The notes beneath the pieces are model-generated. The model searched no databases and was not told where the DNA came from. It saw only the letters and a list, made by a program, of their open reading frames with translations. DNA of 64,000 nt from Streptococcus sp. S5 (GTDB lineage Bacteria; Bacillota; Bacilli; Lactobacillales; Streptococcaceae), in assembly GCF_034134805.1 (NCBI RefSeq), contig NZ_CP139419.1, positions 1,488,001 to 1,552,000 on the forward strand, in the 5' to 3' direction. Positions 19,664-28,842 of the stretch are shown here, in pieces. Position numbers and translations under genes: made by a program. Within the stretch, counting starts at the first letter, position 1; each line of letters begins with the position of its first letter.

Positions 19664-20608
19664 CTATTTTTTAGATGATGAGCTGCTATCACTTGTTTGA
19701 ACACCGATATTTTGCAAATATTGGTTAAATGTTGATTTGAAAGCATCATCTTTGACCTTGATATTGGCATTGGTCATCGCTTTTGCAATAACGCTACGGA
19801 TGAAATTGGTATCTTGCTTACGACCGTCAACAATGATCTCTTTCAAACGTTTTTCGTATTTCTTCCAGTCAGAACCTTTTTCTGTCTTCTTATTCAATTT
19901 GACAATATAGTAGCTAGCAGAATAGTTTTGACCTGCTGAAACTGTGATCACATCTGAAATGCCGTTTTCATCCAATTTAAAGGCAGCTTCTTTGACTTGA
20001 GATGGAATATTTGCTGTTCCTGAATCGAACTTAACTTCGCCACCTTTGTCTTTTGTAGCAGTATCTGTTGAATTGTCTTTGGCGATTTGGGCAAAGTCTG
20101 CACCTTCCGCTTTAGCAGCTTCCAACACTTCTTTTGCTTTATCTTCTGAATCTAACTTGATAATTTGTGCTGTTACTTCTGGTGTGTAAGATTCAAAAGC
20201 CGCCTTGTAGTCAGACTCTTTGATATCTTTCTTAGCAGCTTGGTTGACTGCATATTCCAACAACATATTGCTACGGATTTGTTTCTTCGCTGTTTCTTCC
20301 GTCAAGCCTTGTTGCGCCAAGTATGCATCGAATTGGTTACCTAATTGTTTCTTTTGTTTAGCCAATTCTTTATCGACTTCTTTATCAGAAACCTTTGATC
20401 CATATTCTTTTTCAAAGACTTTATTGATGGTCATTTGGAAAAGAACTTGTTGAGCACCTTGGTTGTTTTTGATTTCATTATAGAAATCAGAAACTGTGAT
20501 CGTGTCCCCTTTCATGGTCACGATATCTTTGTTTGTGCCATTGGCACACGCTGCTAGTGTTACGACTGATAGCAAGGTCACAGCACCCGCTACAAGTTTT
20601 TTCTTCAT
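19664..20608 (-). CDS. prsA: PrsA-type foldase lipoprotein (parvulin peptidyl-prolyl isomerase)
   Basis: PrsA assists folding of exported proteins at the membrane-wall interface. The 314-residue protein has a lipoprotein signal with lipobox LAAC (C21). An N-terminal helical SurA-like region is followed by a rotamase domain from about residue 145 (EVTAQIIKL, DKGGEVKFDSG, GQNYSASYYIVKL) and a Ser-rich C-terminus. It follows the methyltransferase in the conserved coiA-pepF-methyltransferase-prsA order of streptococci. Confidence 0.93.
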   Translation of the reverse strand: MKKKLVAGAVTLLSVVTLAACANGTNKDIVTMKGDTITVSDFYNEIKNNQGAQQVLFQMTINKVFEKEYGSKVSDKEVDKELAKQKKQLGNQFDAYLAQQGLTEETAKKQIRSNMLLEYAVNQAAKKDIKESDYKAAFESYTPEVTAQIIKLDSEDKAKEVLEAAKAEGADFAQIAKDNSTDTATKDKGGEVKFDSGTANIPSQVKEAAFKLDENGISDVITVSAGQNYSASYYIVKLNKKTEKGSDWKKYEKRLKEIIVDGRKQDTNFIRSVIAKAMTNANIKVKDDAFKSTFNQYLQNIGVQTSDSSSSSKK

Positions 20609-20680
20609 GAAAATTATTCTCCGTTCCTTTTTAAACTTCTTCTATTTTACCACAAATTAGAGAGAATACCTTAAATTTAC

Positions 20681-21400
20681 CTAAAAAGAGCTAGGATCTG
20701 GCAAGGTTACCGTCTCTGCATTTTTCCGAATCATCAAAATACCATCTCCAAGTGGCACCAAACTAGCGGTCAAATCTGGATGATTGAGAGTCGCATGAAA
20801 GAGGTTCTGAAGCCCCCGGTAAATGGTTCGTTGTCCACGACGCACTTCCATGATGTCCTTTGCAACATCTCCTCCTTGGAAAATATCATCCAGTACCACA
20901 ATTCCCCCAACCTCTAAGAGTTCGAGAATCCGTGGTAAAAAGACGATGTACTTAGACTTAGCAGAGTCCATAAAGACAAAGTCATAGGTCTCTGTTAAAT
21001 CCTGCAAGACATCTACTGCATCTCCTTCAAGCAAGGTGATTTGCTTTCTCTGATCGTATTTAGCCAGATTTTCCTTGGCAAAGCCAATCATCTCTTCATT
21101 CCGATCAATAGTGGTAATTTGTGCATCGGGAGCATTTTCAGCCATTAAGAGCGCTGAAAACCCAATTGCCGTCCCAATTTCAAGGATTTTCTTTGGTTGT
21201 AGGGCTTGCAGGAGTAGTCTAAAATAAGCTACCGTTTCATGCGGAATAATCGGAATATTTTCCTTGCGGGCAAATGCTTCTAACTCCTCCAAGGCACCTA
21301 CTACCGGTTTTTGACGCGTGCGCATAAAGTCAACGATCTCGTCTTTAACCACTGGCCGGCGCATATTGTGGTTGGCATTTTTACTATAAGACTCTACCAT
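20681..21400 (-). CDS. SAM-dependent O-methyltransferase
   Basis: The 239-residue class I methyltransferase has ILEIGTAIGFSALLM as SAM motif I and FVFMDSAKSKY and IVVLDDI downstream, as in the caffeoyl-CoA OMT-like (Methyltransf_3/24) group. Its substrate is unknown; related YrrM/TrmR proteins methylate tRNA wobble hydroxyuridine. The ATG follows the pepF stop by 1 nt (TAAGATG), so the two genes are translationally coupled. Confidence 0.85.
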   Translation of the reverse strand: MVESYSKNANHNMRRPVVKDEIVDFMRTRQKPVVGALEELEAFARKENIPIIPHETVAYFRLLLQALQPKKILEIGTAIGFSALLMAENAPDAQITTIDRNEEMIGFAKENLAKYDQRKQITLLEGDAVDVLQDLTETYDFVFMDSAKSKYIVFLPRILELLEVGGIVVLDDIFQGGDVAKDIMEVRRGQRTIYRGLQNLFHATLNHPDLTASLVPLGDGILMIRKNAETVTLPDPSSF

Positions 21401-21401
21401 C

Positions 21402-23204
21402 TTATGCGAGTCCTAATTTTTCTACTAGGGCTTCAAATTCATTCAACCGACGTTCGAAGACCGCAAAGGCTGCGTCCAAATAGTCTTCTTTTTCCATATC
21501 CACACCTGCTTTACGGATGACGTTGAGTGGATAATCAGAGTTTCCGGCCTTCAAGTAGTCGATATATTTATCACGATCTTCTTGTGTTCCATGAACAATT
21601 TTTTCAGCTAAGGCTGAAGCTGCTGCAAACCCTGTTGAATATTGGAAAACATAGTAGTTATAGTAGAAGTGAGGAATCCGAGCCCATTCATACTGGATTT
21701 CAGGGTTGTCATCTTTTGAAAGACCATAGTATTTTTCATTGAGCTCTGCATAAAGGTTGTTCAAGAACTCACTAGTCAATACCGTACCTTCTTGGTCTGC
21801 TTTGTGAATGGCATGCTCAAATTCGGCAAACTGAGTTTGACGGAAGACGGTTCCACGGAAGCCATCCAAGAAGTGATTCAAAATAGCAAAACGAGTTGCA
21901 TCGTCTTCTACTTCTTCTAACAGACGTTCGGTCAGTATATTTTCATTGGTTGTAGAGGCGATTTCGGCAAGGAAGATGGAATAGTCCCCATAGACATAAG
22001 GCTGGGTTTCACGGGTATAGCTAGAATGCATACTGTGACCAGTTTCATGCACCAAGGTGAAGAGATTATCCAATGTATCTTGCCAGTTCAACAACATGAA
22101 GGCATTGGTATCATAAGAACCACCTGAATAAGCACCTGATCGTTTTCCTTGGTTGACATGCACATCAATCCACCGTTCGCTAAAGGCACGTTTCACACGA
22201 GAAAGGTAGTCCTCACCCAAAACGGCCAAGACTTCTTCTGCTTTGGCCAACGATTCTTCATAGGTAAACTTGTAGTCTGTATCGGATAATGGCGTATACA
22301 TATCGTACATCTTCAAGTCTGAGATTCCAAGAATTTTTGAACGCAATTGCACATAACGTTGCAAGAGTGGCAAATGTTTGTTCACAGCTGCTACCAAGCT
22401 ATCATAAACACTTTCTGGTACAAAGTTTTCAGAAAGGGCCGCTTCACGGGCAGATGAGAATTTGCGAACTTTGGCATTAAAGTTGTGAACTTTCACATTG
22501 GTTTGCAAGGTTTTAGCATAGGTATGTTGGTACTGTTCATAAACCTTGTAGAGGCCTTCGTAAGCTTCTTTACGAACGGCACGATCTTTTGATTCTACCA
22601 AAGAAATATAGTTTCCATGGGTTAATTGAACTTCTTCGCCCTTGTCATCATGCACAGTTGGGAAAACAATATCTGCATTGTCCAAGATTTCAAAGGTTTC
22701 CCCACCAGCCGCAAAGATCTCACCAGCTCCTGCAAGTAATTCCTCTTCTTTTTGAGACAAGACATGTTCTTTTTTCTCTAGCAAACGATCAAAATAATGA
22801 CCATATTGTTCCAAGGCCGGAACCTCACTCACAAAAGCTTTGTACTGCTCATCCGTAATGGCCATGAATTCAGGCTCATAGAAGGCAAAGGTTTCACCCA
22901 ACAAGCTATAAAGAGACATCCCTTTTGATTGGTACTCTTGGTATTTAGCCACACGTGTATCTTGGTCATTTTTCATATGAGCATAGACGTAGACCTTTTC
23001 CAAACGACGGCTCAATTCCAAATATGCATTGGTTGTATCCAAAAGTGTTTGCGCTGAATCCAATAAATGACCAGCATAGTGGCTTGCTGCTTTAATATCT
23101 GCAGCTAAGCTAGCTGCTTCTTCTTCCCAAGCTTGATCTGTCGCAAAAATTGTCGACAAATCCCATTGGTATTTTTCATCAATTTCATTACGTTGTTTTA
23201 CCAT
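21402..23204 (-). CDS. pepF: Oligoendopeptidase F
   Basis: This is an M3B zinc metallopeptidase that degrades cytoplasmic oligopeptides. The 600-residue length is typical. HETGHSMHS provides the HExxH zinc site, with the third ligand expected in the ENILTE segment about 25 residues later. It lies between coiA and the methyltransferase. The PepF family is also called PepB in streptococci. Confidence 0.95.
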   Translation of the reverse strand: MVKQRNEIDEKYQWDLSTIFATDQAWEEEAASLAADIKAASHYAGHLLDSAQTLLDTTNAYLELSRRLEKVYVYAHMKNDQDTRVAKYQEYQSKGMSLYSLLGETFAFYEPEFMAITDEQYKAFVSEVPALEQYGHYFDRLLEKKEHVLSQKEEELLAGAGEIFAAGGETFEILDNADIVFPTVHDDKGEEVQLTHGNYISLVESKDRAVRKEAYEGLYKVYEQYQHTYAKTLQTNVKVHNFNAKVRKFSSAREAALSENFVPESVYDSLVAAVNKHLPLLQRYVQLRSKILGISDLKMYDMYTPLSDTDYKFTYEESLAKAEEVLAVLGEDYLSRVKRAFSERWIDVHVNQGKRSGAYSGGSYDTNAFMLLNWQDTLDNLFTLVHETGHSMHSSYTRETQPYVYGDYSIFLAEIASTTNENILTERLLEEVEDDATRFAILNHFLDGFRGTVFRQTQFAEFEHAIHKADQEGTVLTSEFLNNLYAELNEKYYGLSKDDNPEIQYEWARIPHFYYNYYVFQYSTGFAAASALAEKIVHGTQEDRDKYIDYLKAGNSDYPLNVIRKAGVDMEKEDYLDAAFAVFERRLNEFEALVEKLGLA

Positions 23205-23276
23205 TTCGATTAATCCTCCAATGGTACTATTTTAGCATAAAAATGAACATTTCGGGAGGATTTCTATCTTAGAAAG

Positions 23277-24227
23277 TTAGCTTTTCTGTTGAGCATAAAA
23301 ACGTGGGGGATAAAGGATCTGAACGGGTTGGATCCCTTGCGACTGATAATAGGTCATAAATTGCTGGTAGTAACCTTCTACATCCTCTTTAATTTGGAGC
23401 AAGTTCTGTGAAAGGATCGGACGACAAAGAGGATAAAAGAAATCTAGCCCCAGTTCCATCAGATGGTGTCCCTGCAAATAGAGTTCTTCCTGAAGCTTCA
23501 GCCACTTTGGATGACGATAAAAGAGTTGCTGCTGTATATATGTTAAAAATGTCCGATCGAGCTCGACTGCCATTTGTTCCATGGGTTGCGAAAGATAAGG
23601 GGTACGTAAGACTTCTAGTAAAGACCTTTGACCAAAAGGGAAAATTTCTGTCTGATAATGCAATCGCCCTCGTAAATCCTCATGAATGAGGTATTGTAAA
23701 CGTAGCTCTTTCTTTGTCAGATCCAATTCCCAAAGATGGAACCCGCGATTCTGACTAAAATAAAGAAAGCCTGCCTGCAGTTTTGTTAACCTTTCCTTGA
23801 GCCACAACTTTTTACCAAGTAACCAATTGACCTGGTAACCGTTGGATCGATAAGCATCGCTCCTCTCCTTCAAGCGTTCTAAAGATAGGGAGCTGCACTG
23901 CACTTCCAAAGCTAAGTTCTTGTCTACTACCAAAAGATCGGCAATTTGTTGAAAGTCTGCTAAATAACTTTCTACCTCTGTATGAGATTCCTTAGAGGCC
24001 CAGTCATAAAGACAAGCTTTCAATTCCAGATGTTCAAAACTCTCAGCTTCGTGATGATAGGGACAATGCTGTAATTTTATATGAGCAAAATGAGCCCGTA
24101 GAACCGAGCCATTTTTTAGACGCACTGGACTATGACAAGCCAAGCAATAGAAGGGACCTTCTGTCACAGCTGGGATCTCTTCCATACAGTTCCACCGCTT
24201 TTGATTGTTATCCATGGCAATAAACAT
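23277..24227 (-). CDS. coiA: Competence protein CoiA
   Basis: CoiA is required for transformation at the recombination step. The 316-residue protein has an N-terminal paired-Cys region (CLACHSPVRLKNGS with AHFAHI) and then a restriction-endonuclease-like core (LALEVQCSSLSLERLKERS), the two marks of the family. The ATG at 24225-24227 has an AGGAGGTGG ribosome-binding site; a second ATG 12 nt downstream is less well placed. A degenerate cin-box lies 23 nt upstream. Confidence 0.93.
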   Translation of the reverse strand: MFIAMDNNQKRWNCMEEIPAVTEGPFYCLACHSPVRLKNGSVLRAHFAHIKLQHCPYHHEAESFEHLELKACLYDWASKESHTEVESYLADFQQIADLLVVDKNLALEVQCSSLSLERLKERSDAYRSNGYQVNWLLGKKLWLKERLTKLQAGFLYFSQNRGFHLWELDLTKKELRLQYLIHEDLRGRLHYQTEIFPFGQRSLLEVLRTPYLSQPMEQMAVELDRTFLTYIQQQLFYRHPKWLKLQEELYLQGHHLMELGLDFFYPLCRPILSQNLLQIKEDVEGYYQQFMTYYQSQGIQPVQILYPPRFYAQQKS

Positions 24228-24249
24228 AGGCCCACCTCCTCATCTATAT

Positions 24250-24257
24250 CATTCGAA
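24250..24257 (-). promoter_or_regulatory. Candidate degenerate SigX (cin) box of coiA
   Basis: On the minus strand TTCGAATG differs from TACGAATA at two positions, follows a T-run and lies 8 nt before the GAGGAGG ribosome-binding site, a layout like that of the exact box upstream of comEA. It is supported mainly by knowledge that coiA belongs to the late competence regulon. Confidence 0.45.
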
Positions 24258-24261
24258 AAAA

Positions 24262-24293
24262 AATAGGAAAAAGGCTGGAAATTCCAACCTTTT
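24262..24293 (-). terminator. Intrinsic terminator of the Ser-rich lipoprotein gene
   Basis: AAAAGGTTGG and CCAGCCTTTTT pair around AATTT on the minus strand, ending in a T-run. Confidence 0.7.
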
Positions 24294-24300
24294 CTTCTTT

Positions 24301-24882
24301 TTATTCTTCAGAATCTGAATCTGAATCATCACTGTCGTCATCTGCAACAGGAGATTTACTCAATTCTTTCTGCATATCTTTCATTTCTTTACGAGTACTT
24401 TCCAACTCTTCACGAGCATCTTTCAAGATTTCGATCAAAGCTTCACGGTCTTCTTTAGGAACGACTGTGCTATCTGAACCGATGCTTTCCAAGCCTTCAT
24501 TAAAGATATCTTTTTGGTTTTCTAATCCTTGCTTTAAGGTACTAATCATTGCATCGTATTGTTCTTTTGCGGAACCTGTAACAGAAGTGCCTGCTTCTTC
24601 AGTAAGTGAAACAGATTGATCCATTAATTTTGCAAACAACTTTTTGAAGTCTCCAACTGTTTTTGCCTTGCTGATTTCAGCATCTGTTAAGAGGCTAGAA
24701 GATGACGTATCTTCTGAATCTGTTGAAGTATCCTTACTTTTTGAAGTGTTGGCAGATTTGCTCGTCACTTTAGTAGTTGATTGACTATTTGAAGTTTCCT
24801 TCTTTGTGTCTTGTTTGTTTGAACAAGCAGCAAGGGAAACAATCGTCAAAAGAGCAGCTGTCGATAAGATCATTTTTTTCAT
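24301..24882 (-). CDS. Ser/Asp-rich lipoprotein of unknown function
   Basis: The 193-residue protein has a lipoprotein signal with lipobox LAAC (C20), then a Ser/Thr/Lys linker to about residue 65, a helical charged core that may form a coiled coil (ALIEILKDAREELESTRKEM), and an acidic tail of Asp/Ser repeats. I do not recognise the core. It is monocistronic, with terminators on both sides. Confidence 0.8.
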   Translation of the reverse strand: MKKMILSTAALLTIVSLAACSNKQDTKKETSNSQSTTKVTSKSANTSKSKDTSTDSEDTSSSSLLTDAEISKAKTVGDFKKLFAKLMDQSVSLTEEAGTSVTGSAKEQYDAMISTLKQGLENQKDIFNEGLESIGSDSTVVPKEDREALIEILKDAREELESTRKEMKDMQKELSKSPVADDDSDDSDSDSEE

Positions 24883-24970
24883 AAAATGGTCTCCTTTATA
24901 TTTATTTTACCTCATTCTACCATCGAATACTTTGACTGTCAAATTAACCACTAGTTCTTAATAATAGCAA

Positions 24971-25013
24971 AAAAGTTGGACAAAACACTGTGAAATCAGT
25001 GTTTCTGTCCAAC
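24971..25013 (-). terminator. Strong intrinsic terminator of the MFS gene
   Basis: GTTGGACAAAACACTG (24975-24990), loop TGAAAT and CAGTGTTT-C-TGTCCAAC (24997-25013) form a 16-bp stem with one bulge. A T-run follows on the minus strand. Confidence 0.9.
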
Positions 25014-25049
25014 TCCTCGATGATTAGTCATACAATTGTAACAATTTCA

Positions 25050-26222
25050 TTAGTCTACTTTGCCACCAAAAAGGCCGTGAGCCTTCCCTTGGGGCATTTT
25101 TAAGGCAAAGCTCAGCAAAAAGACGATCCCTACACCCCCTGCTAAAAAGAAACTCATGACTTGGTAACCACCTCTTTCAATACAGAGGGCTGCGAAGGGT
25201 TGTAAAAGAATGGTGCCTAAATAACGAGCTCCTTGGACAATAGCCATGGCAAGAACCAAGTCTTTTCCATTCACCTGTTGGGCAATAAACCGTAAGGAGA
25301 CCATAATCAAAACCATCCCTGTTGTATGCTTGGCTAAGAGAGTCATTATCACTTTTAAGAAGACAGGACTTGGAAGAGCATAGACAGCATATTGAGCGAA
25401 AATAATCCCAATTGGAAGAGCGATCAAAACCCGTAAAGGCCAGTGGTCCATGAATCGATCAGAGAAAAAGATCAAGGGGGCTTCCACTACGACTGAGATA
25501 GCTACAACCGTTGAGGCAATATGGACTGGTAGACCGCTATCCATGAGCAACTCAGGAATATAGGTATGACCAATATTTCCAACCCCTGAAGCCAAGCCAA
25601 TCAAAATGATAAAGAAGAGATAAGGTCCATTGTGAAGAAGAGGACGAATAGAGACAGGGTGTTTTTCCTTTTCTACGACTGTCTCTTTTTTCTTCATTCG
25701 AACCGCACTTAGGCAGAAGAGACTCAATACAATGGTGATCAAAACCGTATAATAGACAGCTTGGGGGCTAAACTGATGATAGACCCAGCCGGCTATTTGA
25801 ACACCGACCGAGTAGCCAATAGTTCCCCAAACGCGAATCTTCCCAAAAGCGTATGGACTTTGCGTTGCAAATACTTCCATCATGGGAGCTGTCCCATTCA
25901 AACAGACTAGAACAATCCCATAAAAAACAGTCAGCCAAAAGAGATTGGGGGCCCAAAGAAAACCTAAGACACCACCAATGATCACACTCAGACTGAGGGT
26001 CGTCATTTTTACGATTCCAAATCGCTCATTGATATACCCAAAGAAGGGTTGGGCTACCATGGATAAGAAAAAGGCAACCGATACCAAAGTCGACACTTGG
26101 GTTGCACTATAGTGCTTTCCCATCAAATAGACGGAAATGAGGGTCGTAAAGAGAGATGTGGACATAAAATAAAAACTATAGAGCAACATATAAGCCGCAT
26201 AAGAATTTCGGAATTTTTTCAT
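25050..26222 (-). CDS. Major facilitator superfamily permease
   Basis: The 390-residue protein has about 12 predicted membrane segments and the general layout of the LacY-like/MFS_1-like group (STLVSVAFFLSMVAQPFFGYI, then IRVWGTIGYSVGVQIAGW). Its substrate cannot be deduced. I set the start at 26220-26222 (MKKFRNSYAAY), which has an AGAAAGGATT ribosome-binding site. An upstream in-frame start at 26276 would add 18 residues without an obvious site. Confidence 0.85.
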   Translation of the reverse strand: MKKFRNSYAAYMLLYSFYFMSTSLFTTLISVYLMGKHYSATQVSTLVSVAFFLSMVAQPFFGYINERFGIVKMTTLSLSVIIGGVLGFLWAPNLFWLTVFYGIVLVCLNGTAPMMEVFATQSPYAFGKIRVWGTIGYSVGVQIAGWVYHQFSPQAVYYTVLITIVLSLFCLSAVRMKKKETVVEKEKHPVSIRPLLHNGPYLFFIILIGLASGVGNIGHTYIPELLMDSGLPVHIASTVVAISVVVEAPLIFFSDRFMDHWPLRVLIALPIGIIFAQYAVYALPSPVFLKVIMTLLAKHTTGMVLIMVSLRFIAQQVNGKDLVLAMAIVQGARYLGTILLQPFAALCIERGGYQVMSFFLAGGVGIVFLLSFALKMPQGKAHGLFGGKVD

Positions 26223-26261
26223 ATGAATCCTTTCTAAAAATATCGGAATGAGACAATGACA

Positions 26262-26290
26262 AAACCCAACTGACAATCAGTTAGGTTTTA
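26262..26290 (-). terminator. Probable terminator of dacA
   Basis: AAAACC-AACTG and CAGTT-GGTTTT pair with one mismatch just after the dacA stop. The following minus-strand T content is modest. Confidence 0.5.
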
Positions 26291-26292
26291 TT

Positions 26293-27639
26293 TTACTCTT
26301 TATTATAGCGCTTTTGAGCCTCTTTTTTGCGTCTCTCACGACTTTGTTTTTCAATCGAGAGAATGATGACAAGAATGAGAATTGGAATCAAGATCAGGAA
26401 GTGATCCAGCGAAAGCCATTTACTGTGCTTAGCCGTTGTCTTTTTCCCACTTGCTGTTTCTTTGACAAGCTCTGGCTTGGCCCCTTCTTCTACCTTCATA
26501 TCATCTCGGATACCTTCAGACAACGTGTAGAGATCATTATCTACTGTCAGATAGCCATCTTTTACCGCAAGGGTCGGTTCTTTAGCACCTTTTTTGACCG
26601 TTGCATAGAAGGGTTTTTCAAGTGTATAGGTCTTGCCGTCAATCTTCTGGACACCTGCATCTAGCAATTTTTTATAGCCAAAATCTTTATAGGCTTTTTC
26701 GATCAAGGCATTGCCAAACGGGTGACGGTAATATTCCCCATCTTGGTCTGCCCAATCTCCTACGCCCATAATGACAGCAATTAAGCGCTGATTGCCCCGT
26801 TTGATGGTCGCGATATAGTTGAAAGCTCCACGAGGGCTTGAACCAGTTTTCAAACCATCCACACCTTTCAAGGCATACTTGGCTCCTGGCAATGAATAAT
26901 TGTAGGTATCAAAGGTTTCCTCATATGGAGTCCCTTTTTTGACCGTGACTTGTGCTTGATTGGTATAGTTTAAAATATCTGGGTATTGATTGATAAAATG
27001 ATAAACCAGAATCCCTAAATCACGCGCAGTTGTCTGGTTGGCCGCATCATTTGGATAATTGTTGACCTGATAGTAGCCCTGCAAGGTGGAGATGGCCGCC
27101 CCACTCGGATTATTCCAGACCGTATTGGTCATCCCTAATTCCTTAGCCTTGGCATTCATGCGCTCGATAAAGGCATCTGGATCATTGTTGGACATGAGAT
27201 TGGCCAACATGAGGGTCGATACATTTGAGGATGGAACCACTGTCATGGTAATCAACTCAGGAATTGTGTAGTCTACCCCAGCAACAATATTATTGTTGGA
27301 GATCTCATAGATCTTTCCGATCGCTTGGTCTGAAGCGGTCGCCTTGATCACTGTATCCTTACTGATCTTGCCATTTGCCATATCTTCAAACAAGAGATAG
27401 AGCGTCATGAGCTTACTCATGCTGGCAGGATCTCTGACTTCATCGATATTGTCTTTCCAAAGAACATTTCCGGTATTGCCGTCAATAATAAGCGAAGAAT
27501 GTGGACGGTTAATGGCTTGGACATTGTCATTTGGATACATCTTTTGCGCCATATCCACCAATTCATCCGCACTCGCTAGAATTGGCTGGCATAAGAGACT
27601 CAGAAGGAGGCAAATATGGATCAAATATTTTTTTATCAT
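26293..27639 (-). CDS. dacA: D-alanyl-D-alanine carboxypeptidase (PBP3 type)
   Basis: DacA trims the terminal D-Ala of peptidoglycan stem peptides outside the membrane. The 448-residue protein has a signal peptide, the catalytic SMSK (SxxK) motif, SSN (SxN) and KTGSSP (KTG), a C-terminal PBP5-like domain, and a hydrophobic membrane anchor with a basic tail. These match the low-molecular-mass PBP3 of streptococci. A terminator-like hairpin separates it from the MFS gene downstream. Confidence 0.95.
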   Translation of the reverse strand: MIKKYLIHICLLLSLLCQPILASADELVDMAQKMYPNDNVQAINRPHSSLIIDGNTGNVLWKDNIDEVRDPASMSKLMTLYLLFEDMANGKISKDTVIKATASDQAIGKIYEISNNNIVAGVDYTIPELITMTVVPSSNVSTLMLANLMSNNDPDAFIERMNAKAKELGMTNTVWNNPSGAAISTLQGYYQVNNYPNDAANQTTARDLGILVYHFINQYPDILNYTNQAQVTVKKGTPYEETFDTYNYSLPGAKYALKGVDGLKTGSSPRGAFNYIATIKRGNQRLIAVIMGVGDWADQDGEYYRHPFGNALIEKAYKDFGYKKLLDAGVQKIDGKTYTLEKPFYATVKKGAKEPTLAVKDGYLTVDNDLYTLSEGIRDDMKVEEGAKPELVKETASGKKTTAKHSKWLSLDHFLILIPILILVIILSIEKQSRERRKKEAQKRYNKE

Positions 27640-27782
27640 AAACTTTTCCTTTATAACAGACTAATCAGCTGGAGGCTAAAATAAGCTTCTAGCCCTCATG
27701 CCCTTTCCTCTTGTCTCCCAGTAGATGAAAAGAGCTAATCCCAGCAGATAATTACTTGTATTGTACCATATTTTGAAGCAGA

Positions 27783-27821
27783 AAAAAACCTATCTGGCCC
27801 GAATAAATCGGCGATAGGTCC
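27783..27821 (-). terminator. Intrinsic terminator of nagB
   Basis: ACCTATC (27788-27794) and GATAGGT (27813-27819), with an inner CGG/CCG pairing, are followed by a T-run on the minus strand. Confidence 0.8.
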
Positions 27822-27827
27822 TGTTTT

Positions 27828-28535
27828 TTATCGACTTAACAAGCTCAAGGCTTCCTTATCCGCAATAATGGTCACATTTGGATGTCCTTGAAGGGCACTA
27901 GCTGGCACTTTTTCTGTCCTTTCACCCTCTACTGTACCTTTGATTGCTTGGGCTTTTGATTCCCCATAAGCAAACAAGACAATTGATTTCGCAGCTAAGA
28001 TATTGGCAATCCCCATCGAAATGGCTTGGGTTGGTACATCTTCGATCTTATCAAAGAAACGAGAATTGGCCTCAATGGTAGAGGCATCCAACTGAACTAA
28101 GTGGGTCTGACTATCAAAGGATGTCCCTGGCTCATTAAAACCGATATGCCCATTGCGTCCGATTCCCAAGATTTGAAGATCCACTGGATGGTCTTCGAGT
28201 ATTTTGTTATAACGGATCACTTCTTGATCGGCAGATTCTTCTACACCTGATGGGAGATAACTTTCTTTGAATGGTTTGGCATCAAAGAGGTTTTTCTCCA
28301 TGAAATACCGATAAGATTGAGGATCATCTCCCGTCAACCCTACGTATTCATCTAAGTTCACACTGATTAGATTAGACAGATCCAAATCACTTTCACGAAT
28401 TTGTTTATAAAACTCAAGGGGACTGCTTCCAGTCGCAAGACCTAAGGTTTGAGCACCTTCCTTTAAAGTTTCTTTCAATATATCAAAGGCAACTTTTCCA
28501 CCCTCAATTTGGTCCTTTACTTCAATAATTTTCAT
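27828..28535 (-). CDS. nagB: Glucosamine-6-phosphate deaminase
   Basis: NagB converts glucosamine-6-phosphate to fructose-6-phosphate and ammonia, moving amino sugars into glycolysis. The 235-residue length matches the short Gram-positive form. Motifs are [23 protein letters not shown] with the catalytic Asp, and [14 protein letters not shown]. Its promoter carries a NagR-type operator and a near-consensus cre, which explains its likely regulation. Confidence 0.96.
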   Translation of the reverse strand: MKIIEVKDQIEGGKVAFDILKETLKEGAQTLGLATGSSPLEFYKQIRESDLDLSNLISVNLDEYVGLTGDDPQSYRYFMEKNLFDAKPFKESYLPSGVEESADQEVIRYNKILEDHPVDLQILGIGRNGHIGFNEPGTSFDSQTHLVQLDASTIEANSRFFDKIEDVPTQAISMGIANILAAKSIVLFAYGESKAQAIKGTVEGERTEKVPASALQGHPNVTIIADKEALSLLSR

Positions 28536-28565
28536 TGGATAGACCTCCTATTTCTCTATGCTTTT

Positions 28566-28594
28566 ATTATATGGTATAGACCAATTTTTGTCAA
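28566..28594 (-). promoter_or_regulatory. nagB promoter with NagR (dre-type) operator in the spacer
   Basis: TTGACA (28589-28594), a 17-nt spacer and TATAAT (28566-28571) match the consensus exactly. The spacer holds ATTGGTCTATACCAT (28571-28585), a palindrome of the GntR-family NagR/YvoA type, which is derepressed by GlcNAc-6-P or GlcN-6-P. Confidence 0.82.
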
Positions 28595-28595
28595 G

Positions 28596-28609
28596 TGAAA
28601 CCGCTATCT
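28596..28609. promoter_or_regulatory. Near-consensus cre upstream of nagB
   Basis: TGAAACCGCTATCT matches the cre consensus except for C at position 6. It directly abuts the -35 of nagB. Confidence 0.55.
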
Positions 28610-28644
28610 TTTTCTGGCATTTTTTTCTTTTTCAAGTCGATTCG

Positions 28645-28653
28645 TGATATAAT
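28645..28653 (+). promoter_or_regulatory. Extended -10 promoter of the small-membrane-protein/queA/argR operon
   Basis: TGA-TATAAT lies 7 nt before the ATG at 28661, so the transcript should start at or just before the initiation codon. No good -35 is seen. Confidence 0.7.
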
Positions 28654-28660
28654 GAAAGGT

Positions 28661-28831
28661 ATGATTGTATCACTATTATTCATCATTTTTTTGATCGGAC
28701 TCCTTGTCTTTCTCTTATCTTTCTTGATTCATCAAAGAAAGATTCTCAAGGTCCTGATCTTTTTGATGGGAATCAGCCTGATGCTCTTAGCTGTCGGGAC
28801 TACCATCTATCTACTCACAAATTTATTATAA
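28661..28831 (+). CDS. Small two-helix membrane protein
   Basis: The 56-residue protein is nearly all hydrophobic: two membrane helices separated by the basic turn HQRKILK. I do not recognise a family. The ATG at 28661 is preferred over the in-frame ATG at 28652, which overlaps the -10 box, and over one at 28595, which lies upstream of the promoter. It precedes queA by 11 nt. Confidence 0.65.
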   Translation: MIVSLLFIIFLIGLLVFLLSFLIHQRKILKVLIFLMGISLMLLAVGTTIYLLTNLL

Positions 28832-28842
28832 AAGGAGCGCAA

